A model generated the notes under the pieces. It saw only the letters and a program-made list of their open reading frames with translations, made no database searches and was not told the DNA's origin. A stretch of DNA of 26,547 nt, from positions 1,763,447 to 1,789,993 of the forward strand of contig BFEA01000231.1 of NCBI GenBank assembly GCA_003427395.1, in the 5' to 3' direction. Each line of letters begins with the position of its first letter. The first letter of the stretch is position 1. The stretch comes from Chara braunii. Taxonomy: Eukaryota; Streptophyta; Charophyceae; Charales; Characeae. The position numbers and the translations under genes are program-made. Below, piece by piece: positions 9,138 to 18,410 of this stretch.

Positions 9138-10090
9138 TACTCTTTCATCGCAATCTCCTGTCTGCTGTCAGGAGCTGACATGGCACCCAGGTAAGTGGGA
9201 GGTGCCGCATGTGCAAAACGAAATGCGTTTTCTAACGTGCACGGTATACACCGCAAGTCTAGACATTGTAGTATTGCACGTGCGAGCAGTTGTCCCTTGA
9301 AGATGATGACGTGGCTGCATTGAAGATTTCAAGATGTCGGCAAGAGCTTCATTGGCAATGTGCTGACGTGGCGCTGGTGCAGAGAGAGATTGGTACCGCT
9401 GATGTGACACATTTTATGTGGCATGCATGGCTTGCTGTTGATGTGTTGACATGGTATGCTGGTGTTGAGTGTGTGGCAGACCTGCATTGCTGACGTGGCA
9501 TCCCTCCTAGTATACCTTTCCGGTCCTTGTTGCTGACGTGGCCGAATTGCTGCGTTGGCATGCCAAGGGTGACACGTGGCATGCAATGACTATGCACTTG
9601 TTTGTTGAGAAGTTGCATTGCTTTTGCAGATGATACAGTAGGAGCTAACCATTGTTTGTGTGGTTGTGTTGGCTTTCTACTTACCTGTTTTGTCTGTGGT
9701 TGCTATGCGTACTCACGAGTGTGCTATTGTCTTGATCACACTGGTCGTGGCTGCGGTACATGTAAACTGTAGAACGTCATCACACATAGATTAGACAACA
9801 AAGTTAGATTATAAATTGATTGAAATCTGTTTCTTCATCTGTTTTGGTTACTTCTTGCTGTAGAAGTTGCGTGTGCTGTGAAATTTATTTTTGTCTTTAA
9901 TTTTATTTATTGTGCGGCATTCACATGCAGAAGAAAATGTCACAGTCTTACCTTTGGGGCTTTCTGCATCTTTCTATCTTGACCCGCTTCGTCCCTCACT
10001 TTTTCTATCTTGTTTCAACTTACCTTCTTCGCTGATTAGGAAGGAGGTGTGCTTATAACTCGTGGACAGATTGATAGTAGACGGCAAGAG
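9138..10090 (+). other. chromovirus leader (5' untranslated region)
   Basis: There is about 950 bp without coding evidence between the PBS and gag. From 9300 to 9590 it holds several dispersed TGCTGACGTGGC-like motifs related to the LTR minisatellite core TGCTGATGTGGC, plus a CACGTG at 9573-9578. A splice-donor-like CCCAG/GTAAGT (9190/9191) and an acceptor-like pyrimidine-rich tract ending TTAG (10036-10039) could bound an intron. A short ATG exon at 9180-9190 would however be out of phase with gag. Confidence 0.6.
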
Positions 10091-11809
10091 ATGTTGGGCC
10101 GTCTGCATCAGTTGATCACTGACCTACATGACGCTGGTGCCGAAGCCGAACAGTAAGTGCGCAGCCAGTTCGATTTGCGAGCAGCAGAAAGCGAACTTGA
10201 GGAGGCTGACATGACTGTTCAGATGATGGAGGTCATCGCTCATTTTCAGCAAGTCATTATTAAGAGCCGACTGGAGAAGATTGTTATTGATCAACTGACA
10301 CATATCTCCAATAGCAGAATCAAAAAAGAAGAACAAGGGGAGCAAAGTGAGAAAAAGGAAGAAGCACCATTGTCTGAAGAGATTATGATGCAGAACATCC
10401 GTCAACTGGAAGATGCGTTGACTGAAGAGAAAAGAAGGATCGAAGAGTACCGAAGGATTAAAATAGAAAGAGAACAACAAAACAAAATAGTGGAAGAAAT
10501 AAAACAAAAATTCCACTTTGAAGAAACAGAAATGAACCTTACATCTGTTCTTCACAATCTGATGGCTTACCTCACGCATCTCGAATTGAAGATTGATAGT
10601 AACACCGCCGCGATTGAGACAGTTATTAGACTGATCAAAGGGAAAGAGAAGGTGGTGTATGAGGAGGTGACCAAGGGTGGAGAAGAAAAAAAAAAACCTC
10701 GAGAGAAATTTCTGAAGGATGCAATAAAGCAAGTCACGCCGGAAAAACCTGGAACGTCTAAGAAGGAGTCTGAGAAGACGGAGGAAAAAAAAGTGGAATC
10801 TGCCAAGAAGGAGGAACCGACCAACGAAATTGAGAAGGCAAAAAGGATAGAAAAGGTAAAAATGAAACTTCCTTTTACTTACAATGGAAAACGAGGCGAA
10901 CACTTGTTGCTCTGGATCACGAAGATCCAGACATATTGTGGGACTGCACCGGTAGAGCCGGAAAGTCAAGTGTTTTTTTCGACTTCTTGTCTTGGTAAGA
11001 CCGCCAAGGAATGGGTATTGTCTGAGGCCAACACTGCTGGTTTCGAGGACATCGGTGGGTGGGCGAAGACCCAGACTCTCCGAGAATTTCTCAAGAAGAT
11101 CAAGGAAAGATTCTTGGATAAGACGATGGCCGACAAGGCTTTCGACGAGCTCACCACCATAGGGCAAAAATGTTGGACCTCTGTAGATGCCATATCTTGT
11201 GAAGTTGATCGGTTGTTGCAGGTATATGGATTGAACCTACACGACAACCAAATCCTTTATATCTTCTCACGAGCTTTGCCTGAACCTATTCAAGGACATC
11301 TTGTGGCTGAGGCCAAATCCGGTAAGTATAACTACCGACAGTTCCGTGACCTCGCGCTCCAAAGGGAGCACATGACTGCACAGGTAAAAGGCACATATGC
11401 CTCTGTGGTTAAGACATGAACGGTTAATGGGTACGGTAAGCGAGCCCTTTGGCGACAAAAGCGCCAGGATCATATGCTCGTAGTTTTCGACGATGACACC
11501 GTGGAGAAATTACCACTCGAAGAACCTGAGGGAGGAGGTCGTATCGGCAGCGCTGAGTCCGGGAAGGGTGATGTCACTACCGTCATGGCCAACAAGGGAG
11601 GCCAGAGTCAGTGGAAGAAGAAGAGGAGGCCACACTCGTTCCCTGAGCATCCCGGCATAGCATTCGGGAGACCTTGGGAAAATATGAATATGACTCGTGA
11701 GGTATGACTTTCCAAAATGGACAACCGTCAATGCCTCAAGTGTGGCACCGTGGGGCACATGATAGCCTGGTGCCCACTCATTCGTAACCCAAAAGCGAGC
11801 AACCTGTAG
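10091..11809 (+). pseudogene. gag: chromovirus gag (capsid and zinc knuckle), with stops
   Basis: A single frame runs from ATG 10091 through the gag region, interrupted by TAA 10154-10156, TGA 11417-11419 and TGA 11705-11707, and ends at TAG 11807-11809. The longest open part is 10157-11419. Its first half is very rich in Lys and Glu and predicted to be helical. From about residue 235 a Retrotrans_gag-like capsid domain is seen (KLPFTYNGKRGEHLLLWI onward). A nucleocapsid zinc knuckle CLKCGTVGHMIAWC (C-x2-C-x4-H-x4-C) is intact at 11732-11773. Gag would package element RNA in virus-like particles. A long antisense open frame here is a by-product of codon composition. Confidence 0.86.
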
Positions 11810-11894
11810 GAGTAGCATCTGCTCCTACTGAGTCGAAGGGTTTAAGCGAAGATAAAGGTAAGGCGCCTACAACCCGTTTTAACCTTTCGACTCT

Positions 11895-12758
11895 ATGGCA
11901 GAGGATGACTCTTCTTTTGCCCATCGTCCAGAGCACCCTGATACTGTTCTTTGGTCTGTCTCACTGAACGATTCCCTTGACGAGCTTAACAATGAACTCG
12001 TAGCACTACGGAGTTCGTGGATGAAGAAAGTTAAGTCTAAGGGTGAGCTAATGATCGCGGATGTTGAGATTGCGCAGACGGGAGTAGGTGCCCTGTTAGA
12101 TCCAGGATCGACGCGGTCTTATATCTTAGAGAAGGCAATTCGTAAATTGCATCTGCGAATGAAGGTAAAAGACTTACCTCGACCTATTATGTCTATACTG
12201 GCCGACAAGAGCACGATCACTGTCTCTCAATACGTCGATCGTGTTAAATGCTATTTCAGGACTAAGGAAGGTAAGAAAATCTTACACGAGATATCCTTCC
12301 TAATAGAAAAGGACCTGCCATTTGGTATAATACGGGGAATGGATTGGCACGAGGAGGCCGGCCCAGAGGTTAGGTTCAAAGATAAAATTGTCAAACTTAA
12401 GGACGAAAAATCCGAATTACGCACTATAAAGTTATATCATAGGTCTGACTCTGACTCTACTCTGTCTTTCTGTTGTATGAGTTATCCAACTTTTCGTTCA
12501 ATGGTAGTAAAGAAGAAGTTGGATCATGAGGTGATGATGATACTTGTCAAACGAGTAGGTAAGTGTTCCTCATCCTATCCACCCTCTATTGAAAAACTTC
12601 TTGACGAGTACAAGGACTTGCAGACTGAGCCGACGGGAATTACTGAGCGTGCTATCAAGCACACCATTGATATCAATCCCAGAAGCAAGATTCCTAAGGG
12701 TCCCACTTACCGAATGTCTCATAGGGAATTTGAGGAACTGCGAAAGCAGCTACAATAA
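11895..12758 (+). pseudogene. pol: chromovirus pol: protease and RT N-terminus
   Basis: This is open for 287 codons. The retropepsin-type active site reads LLDPGSTRSYI with Asp at residue 69, in the DPGS variant seen in some plant gypsy proteases. The C-terminal third (IDINPRSKIPKG...RMSHREFEEL) is the conserved lead-in to gypsy reverse transcriptase. TAA at 12756-12758 interrupts the frame, which continues unchanged in the next segment. The upstream start is arbitrary, since pol may be expressed as part of a polyprotein following gag. Confidence 0.85.
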
Positions 12759-13490
12759 CTTACCGACAAAGGACGGATTCGCCCTAGCTCATCTCCTTAC
12801 GGTGCGCCTGTTTTATTTGTACCCCAAAAGGAAGGTGAACTTCGTTTATGTATAAATTATCGTGGGCTGAACTCCGTCACTGTAAAAAACGCGGAATCTC
12901 TTCCGCGCATTGACGATCTATTGGACCAGTTGCAGGGATGCAGGTACTTAAGCAAGATTGATCTCAAGTCAGGGTACCACCAGATCGAGGTGGCTCCTGA
13001 GGATTACCATAAGACGATATTCCGAATCAGGTATGGTCACTACGAGTTCGTGGTTATGCCTTTCGGTTTGACCAATGCGCCTGCGACCTTCCAAAGGTCA
13101 ATGAATTAATTGTTTCATCAATGGCTTGATCAGTTCATAGTAGTCTACCTCGATGGCATTCTAGTGTATAGTAAGACACTAAAAGATCACGAGAAACACC
13201 TACGGATGGTCTTGCAGAAGTTGCGCGAGGGCAACTTCAAACTGAATCCGAAGAAGTCCGAGTTTGCTATGCCTGAATTCTTGTACTTAGGGCATATAGT
13301 GAACGAGGAAGGACTAAGGCCTGAAGAAAAGAAAATTACAACAATTAGAGATTGGCCACAACCTAAGACTATAACTGAACTAAGATCTTTACTAGGACTA
13401 GCTAGTTACTACCAAAAGTTTGTCAGAAACTTCTCCTTGATAGCTGCTCCTATGAGAAGATTACTGCAAAAGGAAAAACCTTGGTTGTAG
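12759..13490 (+). pseudogene. pol: chromovirus pol: reverse transcriptase, with stops
   Basis: This segment is in the same frame as the protease. Motifs in order: [23 protein letters not shown], motif [16 protein letters not shown] (about 12951), motif [12 protein letters not shown], then motif C reading YLDG in place of YLDD. The second catalytic Asp is therefore Gly (13155-13157). Later come YLGHIV and the RSLLGLASYY connection. In-frame TAA at 13107-13109 and TAG at 13488-13490 break it. With the altered motif C, this copy is inactive even apart from the stops. Confidence 0.92.
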
Positions 13491-13586
13491 GATAAAGATT
13501 GTGAGTCATCATTTAGAAAGTTAAAGCATGCTCTGACTCACTACTCTGTCCTAAAGAATGCAGACCCTTCTCTTCCTTTCATCGTT

Positions 13587-14885
13587 ATGACTGATGCAAG
13601 TCAGTATGAGATTGGGGTTGTGCAACAGCAGGACGACGGTAAGGGATATAGGCATATTGAGTTTATGTCCAGAAGAGATCCGTCGGAGAAAGTGATAAAC
13701 TCCACCTATGAAAGGGAATTGTATGCCTTAGTTGCTGCACTAGATACCTCGAACCACTGCTTGTTAGGGAGACATTTCATTGTCTACTCCGATCACTCTA
13801 CTTTGAAGTGGATCAAGACTCAGCCCAAGCTCTCCGACAAGTTGGTAAGGAGATCCGCTTTCCTTGACACATTTGACTTTGAGGTGAAAACCATCAAAGG
13901 TAAGTCTAACGTGGTTGCGGATGCTTTGTCCAGGCGTGCAAATTTCTTTGGAACCATTGTCTCTTATCTCGATATCGGAAATGAACTGAAAGAACAGATC
14001 CGCCAGGGTTATGGGAGTGATCCTATTTGGAGTCCTATCATTGAAACTCTACGAAAGAACCGTGAGTTGTCTTCGGAATATCGAATGACTGATGACTTAC
14101 TCTTCTTGCTGGATAAAATCGAAGAACGATTGTGTGTTCCTCACCTAGAATCAATCAAGAGTTTAATCATTGGGAAAAACCATGATGTGGAAGGTCACTT
14201 TGGTTTTAAGAAGACGTATGCCGATGTGCGTGAACGTTTTGAGTGGAAAGGAATGAAGGAAAACGTACTAACATATGTGCGGACTTGTCTTGTCTGTCAA
14301 AGGAACAAACCCTTACATGAGAATCCAATGGGACTATTGCGACCGCTACCTATTCCAAGTGAGCCAGGTGAGTCTATCTCTATTGACTTTATGAGCCTCA
14401 CTAAGAGTCGAAACAACAACAGTCAGGTAATGGTTATCGCCGATAGATTCTCTAAGTATGCTATGTTCATTCCTTTGCCTACTAAAGCTAGAATCGAACT
14501 AGTCATTCAAAAGTTTCAAATGCGATGGGTCTCTGAGTATGGATTTCCCAAAACCATCGTATCAGATAGAGATGTTCGGTTCACCAGCTTACAATGGCAG
14601 AAGTTGATGGAAGTCTATGGAACCAGGTTGACCATGTCGTCATGTAGACATTCTGAAACGAATGGCCAAAGTGAGCAAATGAATCGTCTTTGCCAACAAC
14701 TTTTACGAATGTATGTCCGACCTAACCAAATCGATTGGGATGAGAACTTGCCTAAAATTGCTAGTGCCTACAATAACAGTACACATACTGTTACAGGAAG
14801 AACGCCTAACACACTGCACAAAGGATGGAAGCCTAGGCGTTTCATTGATGCATTAACACAGGACTCGGTTCAAAGGCTGCCCTAG
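13587..14885 (+). pseudogene. pol: chromovirus pol: RNase H and integrase
   Basis: A 432-codon open stretch in the pol frame. RNase H occupies residues 1-115 with its acidic set visible: D3 (TDAS), E44 (YERELYA), D69 (YSDHSTL) and D112 (VVADALSRR). Integrase follows. Its zinc-binding site is H199-x4-H204-x29-C234-x2-C237, and the catalytic core is D267, D327, E363, with the typical D-x35-E spacing. This is the best preserved part of the element. TAG at 14883-14885 coincides with a frame change, and the C-terminal domain continues in another frame. Confidence 0.94.
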
Positions 14886-15445
14886 GTACACGAGAGTTCG
14901 CAGTTTTATACGAAGAAGACATCAAAAAGGTTAAGGAAAACATACAGGAAACCCAACTACAAATGATTGAACAAGCTAATAGACATCACCAGCCTTCACA
15001 ATTTCAAGAAGGGGACTTTGTCTTGATTAAGTCTAAAGAGTTTTCCTTAGAAGAAAATGTGTCTTAGAAACTGCGACCTGTTTACTACGGGCCCTGGAAG
15101 TTAATTGGAGGTGAAGATGGACCTTCCTATCGTATAAATGTACCGCCACATCTAAGGACATACCCTGTCTTCCATGCGTCTAAGCTGCTACCCTATGTAG
15201 AAAGTGATAACTTTCCAAATAGGCCATCTATGTTTCCATCCTCTATGAATGGAGGCTATGAAGTTGAAAGGATATTGGAACATGGCTATTTTTCTATAGG
15301 TGGCAGAGGACGACCTCAGAAGCAGTACAAGGTAAAGTTCATGACCCAACCCCCATATGAAGCCAGATGGTTTAGTAGGAAAGAACTCCTACCTACTGCT
15401 CCTGACATTGTTGATGCATATGAACATGGGTTAAGTGAGAATTAA
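14885..15445 (+). pseudogene. pol: chromovirus pol C-terminus with chromodomain
   Basis: After a frameshift near 14880 the reading frame continues with the integrase C-terminal GPY/F-like block (RPVYYGPWKLI, about 15077-15109), preceded by an in-frame TAG at 15065-15067. From 15254 a chromodomain-like segment follows: YEVERILEH, then QYKVKF, then EARWFSRKELL and the terminal VDAYEHG helix. A chromodomain at the integrase end defines chromoviruses and normally directs insertion towards particular histone marks. TAA at 15443-15445 ends the gene 30 bp before the 3' LTR. Confidence 0.85.
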
Positions 15446-15997
15446 TATATTTTCAGAAAACTGGGCCGACAGGAATGCAATAACCCATGCCATATATCTC
15501 GTGGAAAGACGGAGGGCCATCTCGGCCGCCCTCAGTCCAGGCCAAAACGGGGGCAAAAAGGACCCCATACGGGGACTCGGGGCCTAGACATGAGACAATT
15601 GACTTTGGTCAACTGTCGTGACCCCAAGCCCAGGCCGCTGGTCAAGCACACACTTGTTTGTATGCAGGTACCCAGACAACATCAGGTCCAAGGGAGAAGT
15701 CTGCAACTGCACAATTCGGGGCCTCAGCTGTGAGTCAATCTGGACGACTGTGGGGAAAACACCCGAGGCCAGACAACCTCGACAATTGCTACTTAAGGCT
15801 GGCCTCGAGTGAGTCAAGCATTCAGTCTTGCTACACTGCCTTGACGCTGGCTCGACTTTGACTAGACGTTGGCAATATGCTGGCTCGACGCTGGCTAGAC
15901 GGTGGCTGTGCACTGACGATGCGAACGACGGCACGAGGTGGAGGCAGCGTGCTGGCACTTTTTGCATTGTGTGCCAGGCTTGCTGAGGTGGCATGTT

Positions 15998-16436
15998 GAT
16001 GTGGCGCTACCTCTGGTCCACATTGCATGCTGATGTGGCGCTACCTCTGGTCTACATTGCATGCTGATGTGGTGCTACCTTTGGTCTACATTGCATGCTG
16101 ATGTGGTGCTACTTCTGGTCTACATTGCATGCTGATGTGGCACTACCTCTGGTCTACATTGCGTGCTGATGTGGTGCTACCTCTGGTCTACATTGCATGC
16201 TGATGTGACGGTACCTCTGGTCCNATGCTGATGTGGCACTACCTCTGGTCTACATTGCGTGCTGATGTGGTGCTACCTCTGGTCTACATTGCATGCTGAT
16301 GTGACGGTACCTCTGGTCCACATTGTATGCTGATGTGGTGTTACCTCTGGTTTACAGCGAATGCTGATGTGGCACTACCTCTGGTCTACATTGCATATTG
16401 ATGTGGCGCTGGTACTGGACTACATTGCTGATGTGG
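15998..16436 (+). repeat. 34-bp minisatellite in 3' LTR
   Basis: Around 13 units with the same 34-bp period as in the 5' LTR but a different order of variant units. The count is inflated by the duplicated join at 16224. Confidence 0.92.
16224..16224. other. single-N assembly join flanked by 95-bp exact duplication
   Basis: The stretches 16129-16223 and 16225-16319 are identical and separated by one N, indicating unmerged overlapping contig ends in the minisatellite. Confidence 0.9.
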
Positions 16437-16590
16437 CATATGCCACCTGTCTCGACGGTTTTATCCATGCTGTCTACATGAGGTGACTGGTTGCGAGGAC
16501 GGGATCTGTGGATGAAGGAGATCGGGTACTCACCCGAGGTTGACGTCGTAACTGGAATCTGCTATGTCTTCATGGTCTTCACGAGATAAA

Positions 16591-16604
16591 GTGCCACGTG
16601 GCAC
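16591..16604. promoter_or_regulatory. G-box palindrome in 3' LTR
   Basis: GTGCCACGTGGCAC is identical to the 5' LTR copy at 8848-8861. Confidence 0.5.
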
Positions 16605-16982
16605 CACTGTTTGTAATCAGGAATATGCTTATTATCATTGTTGACGTAGAGAAGGAAGAAGCCCGGAGAAGGAGAGGGGTCTGAAGGGATTATTATTATG
16701 AGATCTTTCATCTTCTCCTCTGTCTGTTCCCCCTCCACTCTCTTCTTTTGATGGTAATGAGATACTGTATGGGATATCACTTCACGATTTGGAGACCTTG
16801 ATGCAGATAATGAGACTACTGATCTTTGACAGCTTCTGAGTATCTGCCAGACTGGGTTCATTACAAGGGGTTTAAAGAACAAAAACAAGAAACGAAGGGT
16901 GCTTCTGTTTTCTCTTTGCAAGGAAAAAGGGATAGCATGTGTCTCCGTTGTCACAACTACAAGGATTACACAGATAAGGCCA

Positions 16983-17148
16983 GGGGCCGAGTCCCACTAG
17001 CAGCGTTGAGTTTCCTCAACACCTGAATCTGGACGTGTTTGTGGAGATGTGCAGAAATAGCGTTGAGTTTCCTCAACCGCACATAGCCACAAACACGTCC
17101 AGATTCAGGCATTGACGAAACTCAACGGTGCTAGTGGGACTTGTCCCC
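16983..17148. mobile_element. fold-back hairpin element (69-nt arms)
   Basis: The left arm 16983-17051 and right arm 17080-17148 are reverse complements with 8 mismatches in 69, including an uninterrupted 23-nt match containing CTGAATCTGGACGTGTTTG. The 28-nt loop contains GCGTTGAGTTTCCTCAAC, an exact second copy of an arm segment. It could be a fold-back/MITE element or a small-RNA hairpin. No target duplication was recognised. Confidence 0.75.
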
Positions 17149-17261
17149 TAGAGGAATAGGAGAAGTACCTAACAAAATTAGGAAATACACTTTGACTCAA
17201 TGATAGAACCAGGAGTAGTATGACAAGGATCTAGCGAATTAGGATGTACACGCTGACTTCG

Positions 17262-17458
17262 GTCTTCCCCCGAACATAACGCATATGTGTTGTAAACGAA
17301 TAAAAGGCATAGGTTGCTTGCTATTTCAATACAACACACGTGCGCTATATTGGAATGACTGGCATATTAGAGGACAACGCGTATGCGTTCTATTGGAATC
17401 ATCGATTTCTTTCGAAAACAAAAAATAGAAAGCATATGCCTTATGTTTGGCGGAAGAC
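17262..17458. mobile_element. TIR element 3 (about 197 bp)
   Basis: A 26-nt inverted repeat with 3 mismatches bounds the element: GTCTTCCCCCGAACATAACG at the left and its imperfect complement ending CGGAAGAC at the right. The ends match TIR elements 1 and 2. Inside are two degenerate copies of the motif that is tandemly amplified in element 2, such as ACACACGTGCGCTATATTGG near 17334. Confidence 0.68.
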
Positions 17459-17743
17459 AGTAGGCGACAATTCTTATTACATATAGTGGGTCCTCTTTGT
17501 TTGTTTTTTTTTTACATTTAGTGTTTTTTTTTTTTTTTTTTTTTAGCAGAACTTTAGGGCTCTGGCACATTTTCCGTACTAGGGAGAATCAATCCGGATC
17601 TCATTCTCCCGCAAAGTCTGAACAGATTATATTTATTAATCACCTACTCTCCTCCCCCTTCTGGTGTGGAGGTCCGATGAATGGCATTGATTGCTTCCCT
17701 AGGGAAGGATGTACCATCCCTCAGCCCTGCCTAAGTTAGCCTG

Positions 17744-17744
17744 N
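17744..17744. other. single-N assembly join flanked by 91-bp exact duplication
   Basis: The stretches 17653-17743 and 17745-17835 are identical and separated by one N. This lies in unique-looking LINE-2 3' UTR, so it is almost certainly an unmerged overlap, not a biological repeat. Confidence 0.93.
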
Positions 17745-18000
17745 TCCCCCTTCTGGTGTGGAGGTCCGATGAATGGCATTGATTGCTTCCCTAGGGAAGG
17801 ATGTACCATCCCTCAGCCCTGCCTAAGTTAGCCTGAGCTACCTTACTTTTGATCTAGAATGCTTGTCTGGTTTCCTCTCTGTACTGCGTCTTGTAATCTG
17901 GTTGATTGTGGTCTAGTCATTCTGCTACTCGCAGACCCTTGGTTGGTGAGATTTTATCTCGCAGGGATAGCAGGTTTGGCTTTATGGGGTGTCCATATCT

Positions 18001-18020
18001 AAAGCCCTAAACCCTGTCTG
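18001..18020 (-). repeat. telomere-like motif in LINE-2 3' UTR
   Basis: On the minus strand it reads CAGGGTTTAGGGCTTT, comparable in position and sense to the motif in the LINE-1 3' UTR at 6265-6280. Confidence 0.7.
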
Positions 18021-18410
18021 AGTTGGTTACTGCGCTCTTTGCTGGGTACTTGAAGCATATCATACTGTTTTACAGCTTTATGAGGCTCTACGTCCCATGG
18101 GAAGGGGATGACCTACTTTTGTGGTAGTGTAGAAGTAGGCGGGATTTTGTGTTTGGTGGAGAGCCAAGACTAGTGGGGTTTAGGCAGGATTATAAGGGGT
18201 TTAAGTAATGATCTGGAGGGATAAAAGCAGTGCTGGGGGGGGGAGAGCGTGTTGGCTGGGATGTGGGATGGTGTGTTGTTTCCTAGTTTCCTGGGGTTCT
18301 AGTTCCCTGTGTGTGCGGGGGGCATAAATGTGGTTGGAGTATTTGGGAGGAGGGAAACTTTGGTGGAGTTGTATGAGGGGGATATTCGAGGGGTGGGCCT
18401 TGTGTGATGA

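Larger units (their letters stand above)
7803..16865 (+). mobile_element. Ty3/gypsy chromovirus LTR retrotransposon, degenerate
   Basis: Two long LTRs (7803-9122 and 15476-16865) begin TGCAATAACCC and end TTACA. The first is followed by a primer-binding site matching initiator Met-tRNA. Between them lie gag, protease, reverse transcriptase, RNase H, integrase and a C-terminal chromodomain, the order that defines Ty3/gypsy. The flanks read AAGGG at 7798-7802 and (A)AGGG at 16865-16869, a 4- or 5-bp target duplication depending on whether the terminal A belongs to the LTR. All genes have stops or frameshifts, and the two LTRs differ by substitutions and indels, so the insertion is not recent. 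Confidence 0.94.
15476..16865 (+). repeat. 3' LTR of the chromovirus
   Basis: This pairs with 7803-9122: same TGCAATAACCC start and GGGTTCATTACA end. It lacks an insertion of about 25 bp present after the W-box palindrome in the 5' LTR and has a deletion near 16455, showing divergence since insertion. The tract before it (GGGCCGACAGGAA) is a poor polypurine tract. It holds an expanded minisatellite and a single-N join at 16224. Confidence 0.92.

Noticed and set aside
10124-11167. 347-codon open frame on the minus strand
   Set aside because: It is antisense to gag, is a low-complexity Phe/Leu-rich mirror of the Lys/Glu-rich gag strand, and has no domain.
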